Counted from the stretch's first letter, positions 1-6,903 are shown. The stretch: DNA of 7,018 bases from Calditrichaceae bacterium (GCA_024763405.1 JANTFQ010000125.1:1-7018), one strand, 5' to 3'. Notes: generated by a model not told the origin, from the sequence alone. Numbers and translations are program-made.

Positions 1-678
1 GTTGATTTTTCAACTTTTTACCCGGCTCTAAACCAGCTGCTCCAAAAAACAGAATTTTTAACACCAGACCCAAACCTCATTTTCAACGTCTTCCACCTGC
101 TACAACCAAAAGACGTCCGCTGTGTACTGTTTGGAGAGGACCCTTACCCACGCCGCTCGTCTGCAAACGGAGTGGCCTTTTGGGACGCCGAGATTAAATC
201 CTGGCAGGATAAAACAAACGGCAACTCCCTTAAAAATATTTTAAAAGCCCTGTTAACGGCGGACGGCCTGGCCGACTACAATACCCCAATCGCCCGCTGC
301 CGCGAAATAGCCCTGGAGCGCCAGCTAAAATCACCGCAGGACCTGTTTCACTTATGGCTAAGCCAGGGCGTTCTGCTCGTCAACACCTCCCTAACGTTTG
401 CCGGCCCTTCTTTTAAAAGAGAACATTTTTCTTTCTGGCAGCCCTTTCACCGCGCTGTTATTGCCGCGTTGAACACGCGCAGGGAAAGTCCTTTTTATAT
501 TTTATGGGGGAAAAAGGCCCAGGCCTGGGAAAGCACTATTCTTCAAACCATCGATCAACCGGATAAAATAATTAAACAGGGACACCCCACTTTTATCCAC
601 CAATTTTTACAAAAAGAAAACCCGCATTATTCACCCTTCACCGAAATCCGTAATAAAACCGGTCAGCTGTGGTTTTAA
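1..678 (+). CDS. Divergent uracil-DNA glycosylase, 5'-truncated by window edge
   Basis: Base-excision repair enzyme predicted to remove uracil from DNA in the cytoplasm. The frame is open from the first base to TAA at 676-678 (225 visible residues). No start codon is seen, and comparison with E. coli Ung (229 residues, catalytic Asp64) suggests about 15-20 N-terminal residues are missing. Landmarks in visible numbering: GEDPYP at 45-50, matching the water-activating motif GQDPYH, with the Asp at 47 and the thymine-excluding Tyr at 49; GVAF at 57-60 (uracil-stacking Phe); LLVNTSLT around 125-132 (uracil-binding Asn128); ILWG at 167-170; HPTF at 195-198, matching the HPSP motif and keeping the catalytic His195. 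Asp, Tyr, Phe, Asn and His are therefore all kept. The motif-1 Gln and His are Glu and Pro, and the HPSPLSxxR intercalation loop is replaced. It belongs to the UDG superfamily, probably close to family 1 but divergent, so I give no symbol. An ATG-like GTG at 172 is internal and cannot be the start because motif 1 lies upstream of it. Confidence 0.85.
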   Translation, partial: VDFSTFYPALNQLLQKTEFLTPDPNLIFNVFHLLQPKDVRCVLFGEDPYPRRSSANGVAFWDAEIKSWQDKTNGNSLKNILKALLTADGLADYNTPIARCREIALERQLKSPQDLFHLWLSQGVLLVNTSLTFAGPSFKREHFSFWQPFHRAVIAALNTRRESPFYILWGKKAQAWESTILQTIDQPDKIIKQGHPTFIHQFLQKENPHYSPFTEIRNKTGQLWF

Positions 679-729
679 CCGGTCATATCTACTAAAATAA
701 ATAGTTTTAAAGTTTTTCTCTTTTTAGTT

Positions 730-758
730 TTGAATCACAAAAACTTATGTGTTATATT
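730..758 (+). promoter_or_regulatory. Candidate sigma70-type promoter for the SNF2 gene
   Basis: TTGAAT at 730-735 and TATATT at 753-758 are separated by exactly 17 bp inside an AT-rich spacer. This predicts a transcript start near 765 and a leader of about 58 nt before the ATG at 823. Spacing and hexamers fit the housekeeping consensus (TTGACA, TATAAT), with four of six and five of six matches. It implies that the SNF2 gene is transcribed independently of the upstream glycosylase. No experimental support is available from sequence alone. Confidence 0.5.
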
Positions 759-784
759 ACCCGTTCAAAGTATATATGATTTTA

Positions 785-814
785 ACAGCACCGCTTCGCA
801 AAATGGGATGCTGT
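785..814 (+). repeat. Inverted repeat in the SNF2 leader
   Basis: ACAGCA at 785-790 is the exact reverse complement of TGCTGT at 809-814. Two further pairs (791-807, 792-806) are possible across a one-base bulge at 808, leaving a loop at 793-805. The structure ends 8 nt before the ATG at 823, inside the predicted 5' untranslated leader, so it could influence ribosome access. It has no T-tract and is too short to be called a terminator or riboswitch. Confidence 0.4.
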
Positions 815-822
815 AAATTAAA

Positions 823-3800
823 ATGGAGAATAAATTGAAAATAGATATAAAAGATTTAAAAGACCGGGTACCGGATATTATCTTTAAACAGGGACTGGAT
901 TATTTTAAAGAAGGCCGGGTCAAAATAAAACAAATGGATAATCTTTCGGTGCTTGCTACGGTAAAGGGAACCTATCCTTATGTAGTACGACTAAAAGCGG
1001 ACGACCGTTCCTTTGACGCGGAATGCTCCTGTCCTTATAATTATATATGCAAGCACGCCGTCGCCGCCGCATTAAAAATAATTGATGAACAAATATCCAA
1101 TGATGACACCATTCAGGAAGAAGGATTCAGCTGGCGGGAATATTTTGAAAAACTAATTACCATTCAGCAGGTCGACAGTGAGTTTTCGCAGGAAGTGCGC
1201 TGGAAACTGATTTACATCATCAATATTCTGGAAAACTACTGGAACATTAAGCCGGTAAAAGTCTATATGAAAAAAGACGGCACTTACGGGCGCATCCAGG
1301 AGCCTTCGTTTAATGAACTTTCAGAACAGAATGTCTTCCGAACCTCCGGCGATTTAATCGCTATTTCCTATCTCGAGCGTTTGCAGAGTCAGCAGTCTTC
1401 TGTCTATTACCGCGGACGCCTGGAAACCAGCTATCTTGAATTCGGCCTCGATGCCGGACAGATTTTTAATTTACTTAGCACCAGCGAATTACACATTAAA
1501 AATGAAGATGATTCCATTGGCTCCCGTATCCGCTTTGGCCGCCGGCCCTGGCAGCTTGTTTTTAAACTGGAACAGGATGAATATAACAATTATGCCTTTC
1601 AGCCCCATTTTATTCGGGACAATCACGATATTAAGGTTGATAAATCCACTAAAATTTTAACCACGAATCCAATCTGGTTTTACCGGGATGGCAAACTGCA
1701 TTTCTGTAATTTTCCGTTCCGCTACTCATACATTAAGTCCTTTATCGACGAAGATTTGCATATTCAGCTTTCCAAAGACGAATACCATTCCTTTATTTCG
1801 GATTACCTGGCAAAGCTTCCCATTTTCCCCTATGTGGAATTTCCCCCCGGGATCGCCGTAACCGAAATAAATGAAGTCAGTGGTAAGCGTATCTATATCG
1901 AAGAAATGGATGACCAGCTTGTGGTTTCGCTTTCGATATTATATGGTGGTATTGAAATATCTTATAGTCACAGCAACGATCAGTACCTGCAGTACGATTC
2001 CAAAACAAAAAATATTATTCGTGTTCACCGCGACCGGGAAATGGAATCCACTATTCGTAACCAGGTTTTGGAAAGTGAGATTGTAGAAGATACACCGGGA
2101 CTTTTTTACGCAACTTTTGAAGATGCCTTAGACTGGCTTTTTACAGGACTCCCCTCTCTTCTGGAACAGGGTTTCGAAATTATGGGTGAAGAAAGCCTGG
2201 TTCGCTTTAAAGTAAAACGGGCCGATGCCACCTTCGGCGTAAATGTTTCTTCCGAGACGGACTGGTTTGATATCGAACTAAACTTAGAATTTGACGGTGT
2301 TTCGGTGACTCTGGAAGAACTCAAACGCGCCCTGAAAGCCAACAAAAAATTTATCAAACTACGGGATGGGAGCATTGCCAAATTACCGGAAAAATTAATT
2401 GAGAAGCTGAATTATATGGTCAATTTTGGTAAAGTGGAAGACAACAGTATTCGCTTCGCCAACCATCATCTTTCATTCATCGACCGAATGCTCAGCGAAG
2501 CTGATCATAAACAGATGGATACGCTCAGTACGGAAAAAATTAAAAAATTAGATAAGTTTAATAAGATTAAAGATTACAAGCTGCCGGAAAACTTTACGGG
2601 TGAACTGCGCGATTACCAAAAGGCCGGGTACGACTGGCTGAATTTTCTGAAAGATTTTTCTTTCGGTGGCGTTTTGGCCGATGATATGGGACTCGGAAAG
2701 ACCATTCAGGCATTAGCGGTACTCCGTAACGAAAGTAATCTGCATCCCAAAAAGACTAACCTTATTGTAGCGCCCACCTCTGTTATTTTTAACTGGGCCC
2801 GTGAAATCAACAAATTCACTCCGGGGTTGAATTATTTAATTCATTATGGAACCCGCCGCTCCAAAGATATACGGCGCCTTAAAAAATACCAGGTTATTTT
2901 AACCACCTATGGGCATTTACGCCGAGACATCGCCTTTTTGAAAGATATAGCATTTAACTTTGCTATTCTGGATGAATCACAATACATAAAAAATCCCGGT
3001 TCGGAAACATCGAAAGCGGTGCGTCTGCTTCAGGCCAGCAACCGGCTGGCCATGACCGGTACGCCTGTCGAAAATAATACGATGGATTTATGGTCTCAAT
3101 TTGCTTACATCAATCCGGGCTTACTGGGCGATCAGGCATTCTTCAAAGAATCTTTTATGCGCCCCATCGAAAAAGAACAAAATGTTCAGGCAGCCGCCGC
3201 GCTACGGAAACTGATTTTCCCATTTATCCTGCGCCGTAAAAAAGAAGATGTAGCCAAGGAACTGCCGCCAAAGGTGGAAAGTTTAATTCAATCACCTATG
3301 TCTGAAGAACAGTTTAAAATGTACAACAAGTGGAAGCAGAGCTACCGTGATAGCATTATGGAAGAGATTGAAAGTAAAGGATTGAATAAATCGAAGTTTA
3401 AGGTACTGGAAGGATTGACCAAACTACGGCAGATTGCCTGCCACCCGGCGCTTGTCGATCAAAAATACGTTGATACTTCCGGTAAATTTAACGCCCTTAC
3501 CGAAATGATTGAAGAGATTATTTCCGAAGGTCACAAAGTCCTAATCTTCAGCCAGTTTGTAAAAATGCTGCAAATCATCCGGCGTCATTTCGACGGCCAG
3601 AATATACCCTATTCCTATCTCGACGGCTCAACCAAAGATCGCCAGACTCCGGTAGATGAATTTCAGGGAAATCCGAATATTCGTATCTTTCTGATTAGTC
3701 TTAAGGCGGGCGGAATCGGCTTAAACTTAACGGCAGCCGATTATGTGGTGCATTACGATCCGTGGTGGAATCCCGCTGTTGAAATGCAGGCTACCGACCG

Positions 3801-3984
3801 GGCTTACCGCATCGGCCAGACACGAAAAGTATTTGCCTATAAATTGATTTCAAAAGACAGTGTGGAGGAAAAAATTATCCAGCTGCAGGCTAAAAAAGTC
3901 AATCTGGTTAAATCGCTTATTTCCACCGAAGAATCTTTCTTTAAATCACTGGAAAAAGATGATATTCTGCAACTGTTCGAATAA
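823..3984 (+). CDS. SNF2-family DNA translocase/helicase with N-terminal SWIM zinc finger
   Basis: A 1053-residue Swi2/Snf2-type ATPase, predicted to move along double-stranded DNA and displace or remodel bound protein; these enzymes usually do not unwind strands. Residues 68-78 form a SWIM zinc-binding motif, CxC-x5-CxH (Cys68, Cys70, Cys76, His78). Residues about 100-580 are a long region of mixed predicted strand and helix like the SNF2-associated region of bacterial homologues. The ATPase core follows: Walker A DDMGLGKT at 620-627, motif Ia around 647-658, motif II DESQ at 717-720, motif III MTGTP at 744-748, then the second RecA lobe with VLIFSQF at 906-912, GGIGLNLT at 963-970 and the motif VI region ATDRAYRIGQT at 990-1000. 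All catalytic motifs look intact. It ends with tandem stops TAA TAG. ATG 823 lacks a Shine-Dalgarno site, whereas TTG 835 (same frame) is preceded by GGAGA at 825-829, so the true start may be 12 nt later. Specific cellular role unknown. Confidence 0.93.
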   Translation: MENKLKIDIKDLKDRVPDIIFKQGLDYFKEGRVKIKQMDNLSVLATVKGTYPYVVRLKADDRSFDAECSCPYNYICKHAVAAALKIIDEQISNDDTIQEEGFSWREYFEKLITIQQVDSEFSQEVRWKLIYIINILENYWNIKPVKVYMKKDGTYGRIQEPSFNELSEQNVFRTSGDLIAISYLERLQSQQSSVYYRGRLETSYLEFGLDAGQIFNLLSTSELHIKNEDDSIGSRIRFGRRPWQLVFKLEQDEYNNYAFQPHFIRDNHDIKVDKSTKILTTNPIWFYRDGKLHFCNFPFRYSYIKSFIDEDLHIQLSKDEYHSFISDYLAKLPIFPYVEFPPGIAVTEINEVSGKRIYIEEMDDQLVVSLSILYGGIEISYSHSNDQYLQYDSKTKNIIRVHRDREMESTIRNQVLESEIVEDTPGLFYATFEDALDWLFTGLPSLLEQGFEIMGEESLVRFKVKRADATFGVNVSSETDWFDIELNLEFDGVSVTLEELKRALKANKKFIKLRDGSIAKLPEKLIEKLNYMVNFGKVEDNSIRFANHHLSFIDRMLSEADHKQMDTLSTEKIKKLDKFNKIKDYKLPENFTGELRDYQKAGYDWLNFLKDFSFGGVLADDMGLGKTIQALAVLRNESNLHPKKTNLIVAPTSVIFNWAREINKFTPGLNYLIHYGTRRSKDIRRLKKYQVILTTYGHLRRDIAFLKDIAFNFAILDESQYIKNPGSETSKAVRLLQASNRLAMTGTPVENNTMDLWSQFAYINPGLLGDQAFFKESFMRPIEKEQNVQAAAALRKLIFPFILRRKKEDVAKELPPKVESLIQSPMSEEQFKMYNKWKQSYRDSIMEEIESKGLNKSKFKVLEGLTKLRQIACHPALVDQKYVDTSGKFNALTEMIEEIISEGHKVLIFSQFVKMLQIIRRHFDGQNIPYSYLDGSTKDRQTPVDEFQGNPNIRIFLISLKAGGIGLNLTAADYVVHYDPWWNPAVEMQATDRAYRIGQTRKVFAYKLISKDSVEEKIIQLQAKKVNLVKSLISTEESFFKSLEKDDILQLFE

Positions 3985-4028
3985 TAGTCCGCTTAAAATA
4001 CTGCATACGAAATTAGATTTCTATCTGT

Positions 4029-4058
4029 CCCGGAGCCTTTTCTAAAAAGGCTTCCGGG
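4029..4058 (+). terminator. Strong hairpin after the SNF2 gene (terminator-like, no T-tract)
   Basis: CCCGG at 4029-4033 plus AGCCTTTT at 4034-4041 pair with AAAAGGCT at 4045-4052 and CCGGG at 4054-4058. This gives 13 base pairs with one bulged T (4053) and a three-base loop CTA. It lies 42 nt after the tandem stops of the SNF2 gene and about 80 nt before the hydrolase. The bases after it (AACATATAAG) are not a U-run, so it is not a textbook intrinsic terminator. It may instead protect the mRNA 3' end, act with Rho, or be one copy of a dispersed palindromic repeat. Confidence 0.5.
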
Positions 4059-4128
4059 AACATATAAGCCGCAAAATCAATAAGACCTGGGCTAAATTAG
4101 GCTTCAATGCGTCCGTTTCTTGCCAAAT

Positions 4129-4134
4129 GGAGAG
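4129..4134 (+). promoter_or_regulatory. Ribosome binding site that sets the hydrolase start
   Basis: GGAGAG lies 5 nt before ATG 4140 and only 2 nt before ATG 4137. It therefore favours 4140 over the farther upstream ATG at 4107, which has no such site and would put a polar stretch in front of the signal peptide. Confidence 0.65.
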
Positions 4135-4139
4135 AAATG

Positions 4140-4802
4140 ATGAAAAAAGTAAACATTGTTTTTATTCTGATTTGGGTTTTTATCTCCTCTGTTGCATACG
4201 CGGTCGAACCAAATGGTTCCGTTTATCTTAATGGGGGAAGTTGCAAATACGGCTTAATTCTCACCCATGGGCGCGACAAAAATCCAACATGGCTTGTCGT
4301 TGATCCTGTGCGCAAAGAGGTGCATAAAAGGCTTGGGTTTCACACGCTTTCTCTTCAAATGCCTACCGGATATGGCCATTGGAAAAACTACAAAAAAGCA
4401 TTTCCAAACGTTTACAAAACCATTGAACAAGCAATCACCTACTTGAAAGGGAAAGGCGTTTCTAAGCTCTATTTATTTGGGCATAGCATGGGAGCGCGTA
4501 TGGCTAGCGCGTTCGTAGCAACACACCCGAACAGTGGACTTGCCGGCCTGATTGTCGCCGGAGCTCGAAACAATGGTGGGGCTCCGTTAGCCTGCGATCA
4601 GAATTTGGAAAAGGTTGGCATCCCTGTATTAGATATATGGGGTGGTAAAAACCGCAAGGATTACACAGCCGCATCCGAAAGAGTAGGAATGGTTTCAGAT
4701 ATCTATTCGCAGGTGGAAATATCTGGAGCAAATCATACGTTTGAGGGACATGAGAACGAGCTGGTTGACGCGATCATTCGTTGGCTCAAAAAAGAAAAAT
4801 AG
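4140..4802 (+). CDS. Secreted small alpha/beta hydrolase
   Basis: A 220-residue protein with a clear Sec signal peptide: MKK at the N-terminus, a hydrophobic core over residues 6-19, and an AYA cleavage site at 19-21 before VEPNG. The mature part is about 199 residues and fits a compact alpha/beta-hydrolase fold. LTHG at 41-44 is the oxyanion-loop region, GHSMGAR at 114-120 is the nucleophile elbow with Ser116, IPVLDIWGG around 161-169 is the strand that usually carries the acid (Asp165 or Asp174), and GANHTF at 196-201 carries the catalytic His199. Two cysteines (35 and 152) could form a disulphide after export. The likely role is an esterase or related hydrolase in the periplasm or outside the cell; the substrate is not readable. 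The stop is TAG. I chose the ATG at 4140 because of the ribosome site and signal peptide; a start at 4107 would give 231 residues. It may be co-oriented with, but need not be co-transcribed with, the barrel gene 135 nt downstream. Confidence 0.83.
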   Translation: MKKVNIVFILIWVFISSVAYAVEPNGSVYLNGGSCKYGLILTHGRDKNPTWLVVDPVRKEVHKRLGFHTLSLQMPTGYGHWKNYKKAFPNVYKTIEQAITYLKGKGVSKLYLFGHSMGARMASAFVATHPNSGLAGLIVAGARNNGGAPLACDQNLEKVGIPVLDIWGGKNRKDYTAASERVGMVSDIYSQVEISGANHTFEGHENELVDAIIRWLKKEK

Positions 4803-4918
4803 CCTAAACGACTTGCCTCAGCTCACCGAAAAAAACAGGGCTTGATTTTTTGTTTTCCAGTAGTTTTTTGCCACATAAATTCGGCAGATTAGCTTAGCCT
4901 TCATGTTTATAAAATAAT

Positions 4919-4926
4919 AAGGAGGG
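4919..4926 (+). promoter_or_regulatory. Strong Shine-Dalgarno site of the beta-barrel gene
   Basis: AAGGAGGG lies 11 nt before ATG 4938, a near-perfect anti-16S match at slightly long spacing. It supports 4938 rather than 5172 as the original start. A possible -10 element TATAAA sits at 4908-4913 without a good -35, so promoter placement is uncertain. The rest of the 4803-4937 spacer shows T-runs but no convincing hairpin terminator. Confidence 0.6.
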
Positions 4927-4937
4927 AATCCACTCTC

Positions 4938-5690
4938 ATGTATTTAAACAAAACTCTAGTTTCACTGTTATTGTTCTTTTTTATTTGGCTGATTTCTGTG
5001 CCGACAGCCAGCGGCTGAGGTGTACCTTCGACAGGCGGTCCGCCTCCACAATGCTATGATTCAAAAAATCAAAATGACCAGTCAAAAGCGAAAAAATTTA
5101 ATATCGGCTTTGGTATTGGTTCATTCAATTCTACACTTCGGTTCGATAATGATCGTGAAGTTGATGTAAAGATGTCAACAGTATCCCTATCCGGCTCCTG
5201 GCTCATCAATGAGAGATTTACCTTTCGTGGTGCTCTGGGAATAATCCTTGATGGTACTTTGACACCAAAGGAAAAAACTAAACAGAATGTTGATCCTGGT
5301 GGGATGGTATCAGTTGGTTTGGAGTACATTGTTTTCGTCGGTGACGGAATAATGCCTTTTATTGACTTGTCATCAAATTTCAGCGTATCATTCACAAAAA
5401 CACAGGCTCTAATTAAAGAAATAAAAACAAATTATTTAGCTTCCGATCTTCGCTTTGGGGCTCGGGCCGGGTGGAATATTAATGGTTATATATTTCCCTA
5501 TTTATCTACCCGGGTTTTCGGAGGGCCGGTAAACTGGAAGATGGATGGAAAGGATGTAACGGGAAGCGATATCCATCATTACCAATTGGCGATAGGTACT
5601 GCTGTGCGTGTGAATGATTTTAGTATCTATGGAGAGTGGGCCGGGATAGGCGAACGAGCATTAAGTGTTGGACTTAGCCTAACCCTTTGA
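4938..5690 (+). CDS. Outer-membrane beta-barrel-like protein, frame interrupted by one in-frame TGA
   Basis: From ATG 4938 the frame encodes a typical signal peptide (MYLNK, a long Leu/Phe core, then VPTASG), hits TGA at codon 27 (5016-5018), then continues open in the same frame to TGA at 5688-5690, about 250 codons in all. The part after the break begins with a Gly/Pro-rich linker and one Cys, then alternating hydrophobic/polar stretches typical of transmembrane beta-strands: FNIGFGIGSF near 5099-5128, TVSLSGSWLI, GMVSVGLEYIVF, ASDLRFGARAGWNI, YQLAIGTAVRV and, at the end, SVGLSLTL. That pattern and size fit a small (about 8-strand) OmpA/OmpW-like barrel; no specific family is recognised. 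There is no ATG, GTG or TTG in frame between the TGA and ATG 5172. A start at 5172 would give a 172-residue product with no signal peptide and without the first strand. Possible readings: recent nonsense mutation, base-call error, or recoding. Barrel identity is moderately sure; expression status is unknown. Confidence 0.65.
5016..5018 (+). other. In-frame TGA codon within the barrel gene
   Basis: Codon 27 of the 4938 frame, between GGC and GGT, directly after the predicted signal-peptide end. A single change would restore Trp (TGG), Cys (TGC/TGT) or Arg (CGA). A 5-bp hairpin, AGGCG 5033-5037 with CGCCT 5041-5045 and loop GTC, lies about 20 nt downstream. That is the distance at which a bacterial SECIS loop would sit, but the stem is short. 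Confidence 0.85.
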
Positions 5691-5865
5691 TGCACATTTT
5701 GATTTCGTTTATACCGCCGGGTTTAAGCAGAACAAAGTCTTTCGTTTCAACAAAGTCAAGATATAGAAACATATCAGGACCTTCATCAGAGCTTGATACG
5801 CCGAGCATGAATTGGCAGTTTGAAGTTTTACCAGGCGTGTTACTGCTGATTCCGAGCGGAAACAC
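5674..5865 (-). CDS. Hypothetical short protein or gene remnant
   Basis: A minus-strand frame of 63 codons from GTG (5863-5865) to TAA (5674-5676), bounded upstream by an in-frame TGA (5869-5871). Its codons look protein-coding (many purine-first codons such as GGC GTA, GAT GAA GGT, GAC TTT GTT GAA). The product is acidic in the middle (SSSDEGPD), followed by YLDFVETKDF and LLKPGG, suggestive of beta-strands. It starts about 20 nt after the PAP2 stop on the same strand and overlaps the last 17 nt of the barrel gene tail to tail. An AGGATG just upstream (ATG at 5877-5879) is out of frame by one base, so a frameshifted remnant is possible. No family recognised; it may be spurious. Confidence 0.3.
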   Translation of the reverse strand: MFPLGISSNTPGKTSNCQFMLGVSSSDEGPDMFLYLDFVETKDFVLLKPGGINEIKMCIKGLG

Positions 5866-5885
5866 CTGTCAAATTTCATCCTGTC

Positions 5886-6827
5886 TTAGACCTGTAAAGG
5901 AAGATGTTTTTTTCGCAGTTTTTCCCACCAGGAAGCAAGATATGGTGCTGTGTAATAAGTAAATATTGCTAAAGCAAAACCCGCCAGAATATCAACCACA
6001 TAATGGTGCCTCAAATAGACAGTGGCAAGTACGAGGCTTATGCCCGGAATAAGTAAAATATAAAAAAGTGTGCGGGCGTATTTAAAAGCATACATCAGGC
6101 TGATTAGGGTTACAGCACAATGCAGACTGGGAAAAGCCGCCCGTGATGAAGAAGATGAAATGCTAACCAGCTTTACCTGCGCGGCGCTCAGCCATCCGCC
6201 ATGAAAATTACGAACAAATTGATCCGCTAAAGTAAGCCGTGGCGGGGCAGCCGGAAAAAGAATATATAAAAAATATCCAAAGTAAAAAGACAAAATAGTA
6301 CCCAGCAACACCCTGCGCATTTCAACATCTTGTTTTTTAATCAGGAGATAAACCACAACGATTACGGCAATAAAAAAATAGTTCATATAACTGATGCTGA
6401 AATACTGTGTCAGCCAGGGATGGTAAAACTGCTGTGCCCAAATGACGGGTTCCACACCGAATAAAAATTTGTCGATTGCAATGAGTTTGTCATGAATATC
6501 ATGCGGATTCACAAAATGAATGGTATCGTGTAAATTAGTATATATTGCAATACAAAATAAAAACGGCATAACATCCCTTAACCAGTAAAGATATTTCCAA
6601 AGCGGTTTTTTCTTAACAAAATAAAAAAAGGCGGTCATCAAAACCGCGGTAACCACCAACCGGGTGATACCTCCGTAAAATCTTCGGGGAATGTGTTTGT
6701 TCAGTTCAATAAAATACCAGTTTGCTCTGATGGTGATCAAAAAAGAGGGAATTAAAAATATCAGAGCGATTAATTCTTCCAGCCGCAGGCGGAAAATATT
6801 ATTTAGAAAGGACAATCTTTTTTTCAT
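5886..6827 (-). CDS. PAP2-superfamily membrane protein, Aur1/Ipt1-like phosphatase or phosphotransferase
   Basis: A 313-residue polytopic membrane protein predicted to dephosphorylate, or transfer a head group onto, a lipid at the cytoplasmic membrane. Hydrophobic segments lie at about 18-34, 54-71, 87-98, 150-163, 176-193, 237-248, 254-271 and 277-294. The three PAP2 signature regions are present in order: FPAAPPRL at 191-198 (the C1 equivalent typical of Aur1-type members), AAFPSLHC at 230-237 (C2, His236) and LRHHYVVDILAG at 272-283 (C3, with His275 as probable nucleophile and Asp279). This arrangement matches the inositol-phosphotransferase/PAP2_3 branch rather than the PgpB type; the actual substrate cannot be read. 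ATG 6825-6827 is preceded by GGGA 5 nt upstream and followed by a basic N-terminus. The stop is TAA (5886-5888). It is convergent with the barrel gene, and I see no good terminator in the 5691-5885 gap. Confidence 0.9.
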   Translation of the reverse strand: MKKRLSFLNNIFRLRLEELIALIFLIPSFLITIRANWYFIELNKHIPRRFYGGITRLVVTAVLMTAFFYFVKKKPLWKYLYWLRDVMPFLFCIAIYTNLHDTIHFVNPHDIHDKLIAIDKFLFGVEPVIWAQQFYHPWLTQYFSISYMNYFFIAVIVVVYLLIKKQDVEMRRVLLGTILSFYFGYFLYILFPAAPPRLTLADQFVRNFHGGWLSAAQVKLVSISSSSSRAAFPSLHCAVTLISLMYAFKYARTLFYILLIPGISLVLATVYLRHHYVVDILAGFALAIFTYYTAPYLASWWEKLRKKHLPLQV

Positions 6828-6846
6828 GTGTTTCCCGAATCTATTT

Positions 6847-6876
6847 ATTGTATATGGCTCTAACTCGCAAGGACAA
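6847..6876 (-). promoter_or_regulatory. Weak promoter candidate for the PAP2 gene
   Basis: Read on the minus strand: TTGTCC (6871-6876), 18 bp, TACAAT (6847-6852). The -10 matches five of six bases and the -35 four of six. The predicted start near 6840 would leave a leader of only about a dozen bases, still including the GGGA ribosome site. Confidence 0.3.
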
Positions 6877-6889
6877 AGCGTTTACCTGT

Positions 6890-6903
6890 TTGGAAGATTC
6901 CAA
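6890..6903. repeat. Perfect short palindrome upstream of the PAP2 gene
   Basis: TTGGAA, GA, TTCCAA: 6-bp arms around a 2-bp centre. It lies 13 bp upstream of the candidate -35 of the PAP2 promoter, a position where an activator or repressor dimer could bind. Only one copy was noticed in the window. The remainder of 6828-7018 shows no recognisable gene. Confidence 0.3.

Noticed and set aside
2106..2381. Minus-strand open frame of 91 codons inside the SNF2 gene
   Set aside because: Antisense shadow of a well-supported coding frame; composition and motifs support only the plus strand.
4107..4139. Upstream ATG 4107 as start of the hydrolase
   Set aside because: No ribosome site precedes it, and it would add 11 residues before an otherwise ideal MKK signal peptide with a GGAGAG site.
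4938..5690. Genome-wide recoding of TGA (as Trp or Gly)
   Set aside because: The long SNF2, PAP2 and hydrolase frames contain no in-frame TGA, TGG is used normally, and reading through the TGA at 5688 soon meets another TGA with no protein-like extension.
5865..5895. Three CCTGT copies close together (5865, 5880, 5891) as a repeat array
   Set aside because: Five-base matches at unequal spacing (15 and 11) are expected by chance.
5687..5962. Plus-strand open frame of 91 codons overlapping the barrel stop
   Set aside because: Its codon pattern is poor, its second half is antisense to the 3' end of the PAP2 gene, and the minus-strand reading looks more protein-like.
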